A DNA stretch of 8,228 nt from positions 1-8,228 of the forward strand of contig QMVZ01000066.1 of assembly GCA_003661365.1 (NCBI GenBank), in the 5' to 3' direction. Source of the DNA: Thermoproteota archaeon (GTDB lineage Archaea; Korarchaeota; Korarchaeia; Korarchaeales; Korarchaeaceae). Shown one piece after another: positions 1 through 5,618 of the stretch. Below the pieces are notes generated by a model, which saw nothing but the letters and a program-made list of their open reading frames with translations, was not told where the DNA came from and made no database searches. Each line of letters begins with the position of its first letter. The first letter of the stretch is position 1. A program made the translations under genes and the position numbers.

Positions 1-36
1 AGCCGGAGGTCCCGGGTTCGAATCCCGGCGGCCCCA
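1..36 (+). tRNA. tRNA, 3' part only (cut by window start)
   Basis: The T arm is complete: stem CCGGG (12-16), loop TTCGAAT (17-23), stem CCCGG (24-28). It is followed by the 3' acceptor strand CGGCCCC (29-35) and an A discriminator (36), so the missing 5' acceptor strand should read GGGGCCG. GCCGG at 2-6 is the 3' strand of the anticodon stem and AGGTC at 7-11 is a five-base variable loop. The anticodon itself lies just outside the window, so identity cannot be read. From remembered archaeal tRNAs with this variable loop, Arg, Val or Thr are possible. CCA is not encoded (TTT follows), so it must be added after transcription. Short T runs just downstream could end the transcript. Confidence 0.95.
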
Positions 37-207
37 TTTCCTTTAAAGAACTATTTTCCAGCAACTTTTATACTCTGTATGTTAACAAAACCGAATTGTA
101 AGTACTTGTTAATCATAGGGCTTCAGGTTCTTTCCTTCCCAAGCGATGAAACGATATCATTTCTGCTTAGAGAATAAACTAATCAAAGAAATTAGAAAGT
201 GAATAGG

Positions 208-416
208 ATGAGTGAAGAGCAACTTCAGATGGCAATTAATACTATAAAAAGTGGTTAAAGCTATCGAAGACTTAGCTAGTCTCAGCAGAGGGATTATTGA
301 AAGCTTCTGAGTTCTCTGAGCTATTGATACCTCCTAGAGGCTTTCGAATTAATGAAACAAAGGATCCATTTCTGAAAACTCTTGATTTTTCTGGAAGAAA
401 GCTCGTGCACATTTAG
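208..416 (+). pseudogene. Decayed small gene in three frames
   Basis: No intact gene is present, but protein-like reading continues through three frames. ATG at 208 gives MSEEQLQMAINTIKSG and stops at 256. A second frame from 251 reads VVKAIEDLASLSRGIIE and stops at 308. A third frame from about 300 reads KASEFSELLIPPRGF onward, through LKTLDFSGRKLVHI, to TAG at 414. Both shifts are in the same direction, as expected for two one-base insertions (or two-base losses) in one small gene of about 70 codons. The family is not recognised. The evidence is only the protein-like look of the pieces, so chance cannot be excluded. Confidence 0.33.
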
Positions 417-422
417 ATTTTA

Positions 423-504
423 TCACATCCAAAGTTTCTCTCTTATCTCCTCAAACTCACCCAAGCCCACTCTTTTCAAAGGGTTAATCGGGGAAATTAT
501 AGAC
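423..504 (-). pseudogene. Short C-terminal gene fragment
   Basis: On the minus strand a frame ending in TGA at 423-425 reads SPINPLKRVGLGEFEEIREK followed by LWM and the stop. The amphipathic, charged composition looks like the last 25 residues of a real protein. Upstream the frame runs into the palindrome at 497-519 and a TAG at 514-516, with no start codon. I read it as an orphan gene end left by deletion. The family is not recognised. Confidence 0.28.
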
Positions 505-523
505 TTTTTTGGTCTATAAAAAA
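497..523 (-). terminator. Hairpin plus T-run terminator behind the 547-1260 gene
   Basis: A perfect 8-bp inverted repeat, TTATAGAC (497-504) and GTCTATAA (512-519), encloses a 7-base loop. Read on the minus strand, the stop codon at 547 is followed after about 23 bases by a run of six T (523 to 518) and then this hairpin. Archaeal RNA polymerase stops at T-rich tracts, so this is a good end for the minus-strand gene. The loop gives the plus strand its own T6 run (505-510), so the element could work in both directions. The same bases resemble a TATA box (CTATAAAAAA), but nothing convincing starts downstream on the plus strand. Confidence 0.55.
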
Positions 524-546
524 GGAGGGATAAGATAGCGAATGTT

Positions 547-1260
547 TTATCCCCACTCCACCAATTCCGCGGTTATAGTTCCCTGCGCGTTGGTGACCTG
601 CCACTTTACAGGAATTGGGACGCTGCCAGCTACCCAGTAACGGGCTTTTCCTGTGCTTACTATTGCCTCGTACACCGTACAGCTGAATGTCCCAGCTGGG
701 ACCGTAACGGTTTCATGACCGACTTCCCTTATCTCAATGCTCTCTCCTTCACCAGTTGTTCCTGTCGGTGCCTGAGAGCATGGAACCGATTGCCAAGGAC
801 CGCCGCCTATTGACATTTCAGCTTTCAGGCATACGAGCGTATCTTTGTCCAGCCATACCCTGTACTTAACGGCAACTCCCTGCGCCTCCATCCTCATCTC
901 AATTTCTTGAAGCCAACAGCTTTTTCCCTGATATGTGGAGCTAGTGAAGGAGTACGAGACCGTATACTCCATGGTTTGCCCCTGAGTGGTGCTCCTTATC
1001 CTGTATGTGTAGTGAGAGAGCCCTGCTATGTTGAAGAGATCCGCGTATGAAACCTTCCCAGGAGAAGGCGTGGGTGATGGCGTGGGTGATGGAGAAGATG
1101 TTGGGGTTGGCTTAGGTGGTTTAGTAGGTTTAGGTGGTTTAGTAGGTTTGGGTGATGGAGAAGGCAGACCTTCTTTTCGGAAGAAGCTAATATATACGTA
1201 TACTCCTGCAATTGCAACTATAACGATTAAGATAAGGGCTAAAAGGGCTCCCTTGCTCAT
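547..1260 (-). CDS. Exported membrane-anchored protein with Pro/Ser/Thr stalk, unknown domain
   Basis: This 237-residue protein has one N-terminal hydrophobic segment (about 4-27) right after MSK, then RK, fitting a signal anchor with the rest outside the cell. Residues 31-68 are a Pro-rich stalk built from KPTKPP and SPTP repeats. The remaining 170 residues look like a beta-rich globular domain with four Cys (about 115, 144, 161, 194) that could pair as disulfides. A VPAGTFSC stretch near 187 followed by YWVAGSVPIPVK resembles the end of exported beta-sheet domains of the DUF3108/lipoprotein type, but that is recall, not proof. Substrate or ligand is unknown. The ATG at 1260 is preceded by AGGGTG with 7 bases spacing. 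It is divergent from another stalked surface protein, which suggests a shared extracellular role. Confidence 0.88.
   Translation of the reverse strand: MSKGALLALILIVIVAIAGVYVYISFFRKEGLPSPSPKPTKPPKPTKPPKPTPTSSPSPTPSPTPSPGKVSYADLFNIAGLSHYTYRIRSTTQGQTMEYTVSYSFTSSTYQGKSCWLQEIEMRMEAQGVAVKYRVWLDKDTLVCLKAEMSIGGGPWQSVPCSQAPTGTTGEGESIEIREVGHETVTVPAGTFSCTVYEAIVSTGKARYWVAGSVPIPVKWQVTNAQGTITAELVEWG
1067..1147. repeat. Tandem repeats encoding the Pro-rich stalk
   Basis: Two exact tandem repeats sit in the stalk coding region. GGCGTGGGTGAT occurs twice (1067-1078, 1079-1090), giving the SPTP units. TTAGGTGGTTTAGTAGGT occurs twice (1112-1129, 1130-1147), giving the KPTKPP units. Units of 12 and 18 bases keep the frame, so copy number could change stalk length without breaking the gene. 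Confidence 0.85.
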
Positions 1261-1267
1261 GCTTGAG

Positions 1268-1304
1268 CACCCTTTTTCTTACCATTAATACTTTTTTTAA
1301 AAAA
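1268..1304 (-). promoter_or_regulatory. Promoter and ribosome site of the 547-1260 gene
   Basis: On the minus strand TTTTTTAAAAAAA (1304 to 1292) is a TATA-like tract centred about 38 bases before the ATG. A start about 25 bases downstream would leave a leader of roughly 12 bases. AGGGTG (1273 to 1268) lies 7 bases before the ATG and matches the GGTG core of the archaeal ribosome site. Confidence 0.5.
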
Positions 1305-1350
1305 CTATTAACCTCTCCATAAAAACCTATGAACGGACCTTATAGACGAT

Positions 1351-1620
1351 TTATCCACCTGATGGTTCTCTCATTAAATAAGTAGGGAGTTGTGAATTCT
1401 CTTTATCCACGTACTGGACGTAGCGTTTTTCTCCCTATTGTTACAACCCTTCTCTCCACGACTTTTCACCATCTCTTATACGCATAGATTACTCCCATCA
1501 GGATTACCCCTATGACTATAATGACTTCCAGGGCAAAGAAGGTCTATTCTACATTAAGCCCCCTATAAAAGCAAAGGAGGCTCCAATCAGTAGAGCCTAG
1601 AAAGCAATCAGAAACCGTAA
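1351..1620 (-). pseudogene. Decayed membrane-protein gene
   Basis: Minus-strand pieces in different frames look like one broken membrane protein. From about 1597 down to the stop at 1549 one frame reads ALLIGASFAFIGGLM. A second frame, from 1543 to TGA at 1466, reads TFFALEVIIVIGVILMGV and then IYAYKRW, a membrane helix with a basic end. Further on a third frame reads EKRYVQYVDKENSQLPTYLM, then REPSGG and TAA at 1351. Stops at 1549, 1544 and 1466 break it. The two hydrophobic segments are the best support; the third piece may come from another gene. This debris fills most of the gap between the two divergent surface-protein genes. Confidence 0.36.
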
Positions 1621-1700
1621 AATGTCTATCTAAAGTTAAGCAAAGTATTGAGAATACTATAAGAAATATCTGATAAAATAAATCGCGCTAAGGCAGACAA

Positions 1701-1735
1701 AATTTATACAAATGTAAGATGATCCTAAGCTGAGG
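1701..1735 (+). promoter_or_regulatory. Promoter of the hydrolase-deacetylase gene
   Basis: AATTTATACA (1701-1710) contains a good archaeal TATA box, TTTATA at 1703-1708. Transcription would begin near 1731, leaving a leader of about 15 bases. GAGG at 1732-1735 lies 10 bases before the ATG at 1746 and may serve as the ribosome site. An ATG at 1736 is in another frame and opens only a 62-codon overlapping frame. Confidence 0.55.
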
Positions 1736-1745
1736 ATGGTATCGC

Positions 1746-3710
1746 ATGAGAAGGAGGAGCATGACGAGGACATCGGCCAGCTTAGCAGTCATCCTTCTCC
1801 TAGTAATTTTGGCAGGCGTCGCTTACCTCCTCTGGAAGAAGCCATTGAAGCCTACACCGAAACCGACTCCTACGCTTACACCAAGACCGAGGACATCCCC
1901 CTCGCCCAAGCCGGGACCCTCTAAAACACCTGGATCCAGTAAGGTGGAGGAAATTCCCCATATCTGTCACAAGCCGAAGAACTGGAACGGAAAAGCCATA
2001 ATATTCGTCCATGGTCTCGGAGGGAACAAGGAGGTATGGGTTGATGACATGAAGGCCTTTGAGGAACTTGGCTACAGCACATTCTCGTTCGATCTTCCGT
2101 TTCACGGAGAGAGAGGAAGATTTCAGGGCGCAGAACAGCTTCCTGATCTGATTAGGCAGGGTTCTGAGGAGATAGTCTCTATAGCTGGGTACCTCAGGGA
2201 GGAGGGAGCTTCCGAGGTTTACCTTATATCCAGAAGCCTTGGCAGTATAGTTTCTGCTGTAGCTCTAGGGAAGGAAGCCAAGATAGACAAGGCAGTACTT
2301 CTTCTAGCATCCGCAGACCTTCAATACGTGTTCAAGTACGGGAGCATAGAAGAGGAGCCCTCCTGGATAGACGACGTCGAGACTTTAAGGGAAATAGATC
2401 CCCTTTACTTCCTGCCCAACTACACTGGGAGGATACATTTCCATCTTGGAAAAAGGGACAGCTTGTTAACCCCTGAAGCAGGAGTCTTTGCCTACAACGC
2501 TGCAATACTGTCCAGAGAGAGGAAGATAATCTGGCACGATCGTTCCCATTCCATGCCCCTCTCAGAGTACTTCGATGACACCAAGGAGTTCTTCGAGAGC
2601 GAGGAATTTGAACAGAAGGTGTCTGAACTCGTTAAAGGGGCCTTAATACCCTCAACTGGAGGGGATGGGGTGTGCGGCAAGGGGGAGAGCTGGGAAAACA
2701 GTCCGTTCGATTGCAAGAAGAAAGTCCTATTAATAGCCTTCCAGCTGCACATAGAGGAAGTGGTTGAGGGGAAGCCATATGACAGCGACAGGGCCTTTTT
2801 CGAGGAGTACGCAGGCACCTTGGAGAGGCTAGCATCCCTCTTCGAGAAGCACGGAGCAAAGATCTCGATTCAAACAGAGAAGAACTTCGCTATAGCTGAT
2901 GTGAAGTTCGGGAGGTACATCCTCAAGGAGCTAAAGGAGAGAGGGCATGGAGTGGGGGTTCAGAGCCACATGGGACATCACATCACGGAGCTTCACCTTA
3001 ACACGGATGAGAAAAAGCTTCTTTACACATTAGAGGTAAAGGAAGCCGTTTTTAGGGCAATTGGTTGCGAGCCAACCAATATAGGAGGAGGTTTCGAGAT
3101 GGAGAACGTCAACCTGCTTGGAGTTGTGGAGGGAGGACTAGGCTTCACCTCCATGACGGCTGTGGAAAAGCCGTACAACGCTAGGACTAAGAAGGCACCA
3201 AAGTGGCTTCATCCTTGGATACTGCCCTCAACCCAAATGATGGACCTCAGCGACCCATCTTGGTTGGCTCATGATCCAGGAGGGAGCATTGTTTACATCC
3301 CAGGATGGTACGCGAACGAGGTTGGATTTGAAATAGACTGCAGGAAGGACGAGAATTGCTTTGAGCTGGCAACTCAGTCCTTGTACAGGGCTTTGGAGGA
3401 CGCTGATTGTAGGTTCATCAACGTCTGGTGGTTCAGCTCCCATCTCTATCAGACAGGAAGAAAAGAAGAGGAAGTTGAGAGGGTTTTGGATGCCTACGAT
3501 AAGTGGCTAACCGAAGTCGTTGACCCGTTGGTCAAGCAAGGTAAGGTTAAGTGGATGAACTTCGACGAAATAGCTGAGTTCTATCTGAAGTGGGAGAAGG
3601 AGAGATACTTATTCACCTCTACCCTTACCCACAAATCCGTAGATGAGGAAAGCTGTCCCGTTGCAAGCTGTTCTAAAGGACTCTCGGTCTTTCCGACTCT
3701 GGAAGACTAA
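1746..3710 (+). CDS. Membrane-anchored alpha/beta hydrolase fused to polysaccharide-deacetylase-like domain
   Basis: The 654-residue protein starts with a basic tip and a membrane segment (about 11-30), then a Pro-rich stalk (33-66), placing its enzymes outside the cell. Residues 80-300 are an alpha/beta hydrolase: oxyanion loop FVHGLGG (87-93), nucleophile Ser164 in SRSLG, probable acid Asp238, and His264 or His268. The elbow begins with Ser instead of the usual Gly of GxSxG. A Cys-bounded linker, DGVCGKGESW with a second Cys at 323, joins it to residues 327-615, which resemble NodB-type polysaccharide deacetylases: HIEE near 335, HMGHH at 408-412 as the metal motif, and a final FDEIAEFY barrel strand and helix. 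Likely work is de-esterification or deacetylation of extracellular glycans or esters; this is inference. The last 35 residues look unrelated and may be read-through into inserted DNA. Confidence 0.9.
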   Translation: MRRRSMTRTSASLAVILLLVILAGVAYLLWKKPLKPTPKPTPTLTPRPRTSPSPKPGPSKTPGSSKVEEIPHICHKPKNWNGKAIIFVHGLGGNKEVWVDDMKAFEELGYSTFSFDLPFHGERGRFQGAEQLPDLIRQGSEEIVSIAGYLREEGASEVYLISRSLGSIVSAVALGKEAKIDKAVLLLASADLQYVFKYGSIEEEPSWIDDVETLREIDPLYFLPNYTGRIHFHLGKRDSLLTPEAGVFAYNAAILSRERKIIWHDRSHSMPLSEYFDDTKEFFESEEFEQKVSELVKGALIPSTGGDGVCGKGESWENSPFDCKKKVLLIAFQLHIEEVVEGKPYDSDRAFFEEYAGTLERLASLFEKHGAKISIQTEKNFAIADVKFGRYILKELKERGHGVGVQSHMGHHITELHLNTDEKKLLYTLEVKEAVFRAIGCEPTNIGGGFEMENVNLLGVVEGGLGFTSMTAVEKPYNARTKKAPKWLHPWILPSTQMMDLSDPSWLAHDPGGSIVYIPGWYANEVGFEIDCRKDENCFELATQSLYRALEDADCRFINVWWFSSHLYQTGRKEEEVERVLDAYDKWLTEVVDPLVKQGKVKWMNFDEIAEFYLKWEKERYLFTSTLTHKSVDEESCPVASCSKGLSVFPTLED

Positions 3711-3870
3711 TTGCGGTGGATACGGAGCGTCTGCCTTGGCAGATAGCTTAGCCATCATCGAGGAAGGATTAAGTGAGTACTTAACAACTCGATACAACTC
3801 GAAGTTGTATCGCAAACTTTGGAAGCCAATTACGAGAGTGTCAGTAAAGGTAGATTGATATTAATGACCC
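3601..3870. other. Suspected foreign sequence at the 3' end of the hydrolase gene
   Basis: The deacetylase-like domain seems finished near base 3600. The remaining codons read a Ser/Cys-rich tail with no hydrophobic core pattern. A different frame (3643-3858, 71 codons) opens just after an in-frame TAG, crosses the hydrolase stop, and contains protein-like text such as NCGGYGASALADSLAIIEEG. The segment also holds the palindromes at 3790 and 3878. One reading is that an insertion replaced the original gene end. I do not recognise an insertion-sequence family, and terminal repeats or target duplications are not visible. Confidence 0.3.
3790..3812. repeat. 10-bp perfect inverted repeat
   Basis: CGATACAACT (3790-3799) and AGTTGTATCG (3803-3812) are perfect inverted copies separated by CGA. 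As RNA this would be a strong hairpin, but no T run follows, so it is not an obvious terminator. ACAACTCGA is also repeated directly across the left arm. It could be a protein-binding site or the subterminal hairpin of a mobile element. Confidence 0.7.
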
Positions 3871-4060
3871 TTGAATTGTGCGCGCACTCGATCTTTTTCT
3901 TGGGGAGGGGATGAACTCTAATTCCTTAACTATGGGTTCAACGACTTGCCAAGGACCAGCACATCTCCTAGATCTTCAACCGGCTTGTGTAATAAGCTAA
4001 TTACGTGGGTACCTTGTTCGGAGTTCCTCTATCTCAGCCCACTTCTTGGAATTCAACACT
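3841..4060 (-). pseudogene. Decayed gene in three frames
   Basis: Minus-strand text runs through three frames in consistent order. From about 4059 it reads LNSKKWAEIEELRTRYPRN to TAG at 3997. A second frame reads ISLLHKPVEDLGDVLVLGKS and stops at 3930. A third continues VVEPIVKELEFIPSPRKRSS and ends at TGA 3841. The breaks fall between pieces without large overlap, as in a gene damaged by single-base changes. About 70 codons remain, and the start is gone or lies further up. The family is not recognised. Confidence 0.38.
3878..3887. repeat. Short perfect palindrome GTGCGCGCAC
   Basis: A 10-base self-complementary sequence in an otherwise AT-rich gap. It could be chance or a dimer-binding site; nothing nearby decides. 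Confidence 0.4.
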
Positions 4061-4110
4061 TTATCTCTCTCCCAGTAACAGATGCCAATAGCAATGCTCG
4101 ATGTAACTGA

Positions 4111-4355
4111 GTAAAAATAAGCAAGAGCAAAGTCGGTTCAGTGTCTCCTTCAACAGGAGATGTTGGAGGCGTACCATATACTCTACCATTATTTGCAACC
4201 CTCTAGCAATTTTAATTACATTACATCCACTTCTTTGGTCTTTTCGAGGTCCCATAATGTCCTTCTTTGGCCTTATAGGCGTGATAGGATTTGCTCTCTT
4301 AGCGATTATATGTGCAATAATTGGCTGTATGCTACACATATTTCACGAAAATTAG
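4111..4355 (+). pseudogene. Decayed membrane-protein C-terminus (or a 32-residue membrane peptide)
   Basis: One frame from 4111 reads KISKSKVGSVSPSTGDVGGV and on to LPLFATL, then hits TAG at 4204. A second frame takes over there with AILITLHPLLWSFRGPIMSF and the strongly hydrophobic GLIGVIGFALLAIICAIIGC, ending at TAG 4353. Joined, this looks like an external Ser/Thr-rich stretch followed by two membrane helices, with a one-base shift near 4200. A second possibility is a separate 32-residue single-helix protein from ATG 4257, but no good ribosome site or TATA box is placed for it. Confidence 0.38.
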
Positions 4356-4380
4356 AGGGAGCTGATTTTCTTGTCACTCG

Positions 4381-4750
4381 CTACGCCTTTATTAGAGTCT
4401 TGATCCTCTCCAACGATTCTTGAATGTCCTTCCAATCCCATTCCTCAAAAACAAGTCCTTCCAACTTCTTGCTAAGCTCTTCCCCTTCTTCATCGTCCCC
4501 GAGAAGCAGGACCTGAGCGCGCGGTATTTGCGAATTCCTTTAATTCTTGTTATGAAGTTGATAAAATCTTCTGGATTTTTCTCAATTTTTTGATCGTTGG
4601 CAAACTTTCATAGGATCTTGCAACTTCTATTATGGCTCCCGCTTTCACAAGAGTTGTTCTAATTTCACCTTTAAGCTTCTCTTTTAATCTTCTTATCTAA
4701 TTAAGCTTCTAAGCCTCAATTAGAATAGATCTAATGAGTTGGTAATCCAT
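4381..4750 (-). pseudogene. Decayed gene of about 120 codons, divergent from the RHH gene
   Basis: This is the clearest broken gene here. ATG at 4750 opens MDYQLIRSILIEA, then TAG at 4709-4711 and TAG at 4697-4699. The same frame goes on with IRRLKEKLKGEIRTTLVKAG and AIIEVARSYESLPTIKKL. Near the T5 run at 4576-4580 (A5 on the coding strand) the frame shifts to KNPEDFINFITRIKGIRK, fitting loss of one A. A second shift near 4530 leads to IPRAQVLLLGDDEEGEELSK, then KLEGLVFEEWDWKDI, ending at TAG 4381. The helical, charged text suggests a small soluble protein. The family is not recognised. Its start lies 41 bases from the RHH start across the palindromic site, so it may once have shared that control. 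Confidence 0.6.
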
Positions 4751-4751
4751 A

Positions 4752-4778
4752 GTAGTAATATTTAAGAAAATATACTAC
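4752..4778. promoter_or_regulatory. Palindromic operator and promoter before the RHH/protease operon
   Basis: GTAGTA (4752-4757) and TACTAC (4773-4778) are perfect inverted arms 15 bases apart, with an inner TTT/AAA pair, centred at 4765. The AT-rich core ATATTTAA (4758-4765) is the only TATA candidate and lies 26-33 bases before the ATG at 4791. The transcript would therefore begin at or next to the ATG (leaderless), and no ribosome site is present. A symmetric site covering the TATA box just before an RHH gene is what autorepression would look like. Confidence 0.6.
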
Positions 4779-4790
4779 CATTCATACCTA

Positions 4791-5066
4791 ATGGGAGCGA
4801 AGAAGATCAGTATAAGCTTGCCTGAAAGCTTGTTGGAGGCTCTGGATAGCCTGGCTAAGGAAGAAGGGGTGCCGAGGAGTAGGATATTAGCTGAAGCTCT
4901 CAGATTATACCTGAAGAAACAAGGACTTGCCGAGGAGCCTAAGGAATACCCCACGATTTTATGGAAACTCAAATCATCCGGCACTCTGAAGCTGAGATCT
5001 CCTAAGAGGATTGGCAGAAGGATTAGAGGTGAGTGGGTCGTTGAGATCAAAGGAGCTGAGGTATAG
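4791..5066 (+). CDS. Ribbon-helix-helix (CopG/Arc-type) DNA-binding protein
   Basis: This 91-residue protein has an N-terminal ribbon-helix-helix fold: strand KISISLP (5-11), helix ESLLEALDSLAKEEG, turn VPRSR, helix ILAEALRLYLKK. Such proteins dimerise, and the strand residues read the DNA. The remaining 49 residues form a tail that includes EYPTILWKLKSSG and a very basic RSPKRIGRRIRGEW stretch, which in antitoxin-like relatives would be the partner-binding part. The gene is probably leaderless and sits directly behind a palindrome that may be its own operator. Its last 26 bases overlap the protease gene that follows, so the two are translated together. Role as repressor or antitoxin of the pair is inferred. 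Confidence 0.9.
   Translation: MGAKKISISLPESLLEALDSLAKEEGVPRSRILAEALRLYLKKQGLAEEPKEYPTILWKLKSSGTLKLRSPKRIGRRIRGEWVVEIKGAEV
5025..5032 (+). promoter_or_regulatory. Internal ribosome site that decides the protease start
   Basis: AGAGGTGA inside the end of the RHH gene matches the archaeal ribosome site GGAGGTGA at 7 of 8 positions and lies 8 bases before TTG at 5041. It favours that TTG over the earlier in-frame TTG at 5011 and GTG at 5029. Confidence 0.6.
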
Positions 5067-5478
5067 GTATGAGCTAGATGGCCTTGATGAGGACGGCGAA
5101 AGGATCCCAGACATACCTATTGTTTACCTAGTCTTAGAAACAAACCTGGCTACAGCCAGAGGCCCAGCTATATTGGACACAGGATTCGACGGGGGGATAT
5201 ACCCCAATTTTCAAGTTGTCCGCATCCTGAAGGGCATGAAGCCTGTTGAGCTAAAGCGCTTAGACCATCCGCTTTACGGACCAGTTTCTTGCGAGGTTTT
5301 CAGGGTTAACGCGAGTCTTATCGATCCAAATTTGGAGAAATCTGTTCAAATCGGAGAAGTTAACGTTTACACTCCTACGGAGCCAGAGTTTCTATCTCAA
5401 GAGGTTTTGTTAGGAAGAGAGGTGTTGAATAAATTGAAGATTGAGCTAGACGGAACTTGGACCTTAATCAGGTTATGA
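5041..5478 (+). CDS. Retropepsin-like clan AA aspartic protease (AF_0612-type)
   Basis: With the TTG start chosen here the product is 145 residues; an upstream TTG at 5011 would give 155. The catalytic motif is ILDTGFDG, with Asp46 in the DTG triad, in the setting of pepsin-like half-proteases that work as dimers. The second hallmark is VLLGREVLNKLKIELDG (122-138), matching the LGR(D/M)xL...DG end of clan AA families, including the archaeal AF_0612 group (TIGR03698, named from memory). No signal peptide or membrane segment is present, so it acts in the cytoplasm. Substrate is unknown; the RHH protein encoded just upstream is an obvious candidate. Both genes appear to form one operon, ending at a T5 run at 5487-5491. 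Confidence 0.87.
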   Translation: MRSKELRYRYELDGLDEDGERIPDIPIVYLVLETNLATARGPAILDTGFDGGIYPNFQVVRILKGMKPVELKRLDHPLYGPVSCEVFRVNASLIDPNLEKSVQIGEVNVYTPTEPEFLSQEVLLGREVLNKLKIELDGTWTLIRL

Positions 5479-5486
5479 GCCTCGAC

Positions 5487-5491
5487 TTTTT
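5487..5491 (+). terminator. T-run terminator after the protease gene
   Basis: TTTTT begins 9 bases after the stop codon and is followed by further pyrimidine-rich sequence (5493-5520), which fits archaeal termination. The TCATCC repeats there, read on the minus strand, give a short Arg/Met-rich ending (FRRRMRMRMKR and stop), possibly another gene remnant. Confidence 0.4.
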
Positions 5492-5618
5492 ACCTCTTCA
5501 TCCTCATCCTCATTCTCCTTCTAAACATCTTAAACTTGTGAGATATCTTTCACCGCAAAAATCAACTATGAAGGAAATCTAACACTATGCAGGCGCCTTT
5601 ACCCCAGCATTGACATCT

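Noticed and set aside
131..160. Possible C/D-box guide RNA (GCGATGAA ... CTG)
   Set aside because: The C box has a mismatch and no CTGA D box lies at the right distance.
1028..1288. Plus-strand frame of 86 codons
   Set aside because: It is antisense to the stalk of the 547-1260 gene; its Gly/Val repeats are only the mirror of the Pro/Thr/Ser repeats.
2492..2859. Minus-strand frames inside the hydrolase gene
   Set aside because: They lie wholly inside a well-supported gene and have Ser/Pro/Arg-rich text without any domain pattern.
3641..3652. GAGGAAAG as in RNase P RNA conserved region I
   Set aside because: The following bases do not match, and no ACAGAA-type partner or P4 helix is visible downstream.
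4061..4339. Minus-strand frame of 92 codons
   Set aside because: It shows no convincing protein pattern, and the plus-strand membrane-protein reading of the same bases is better.
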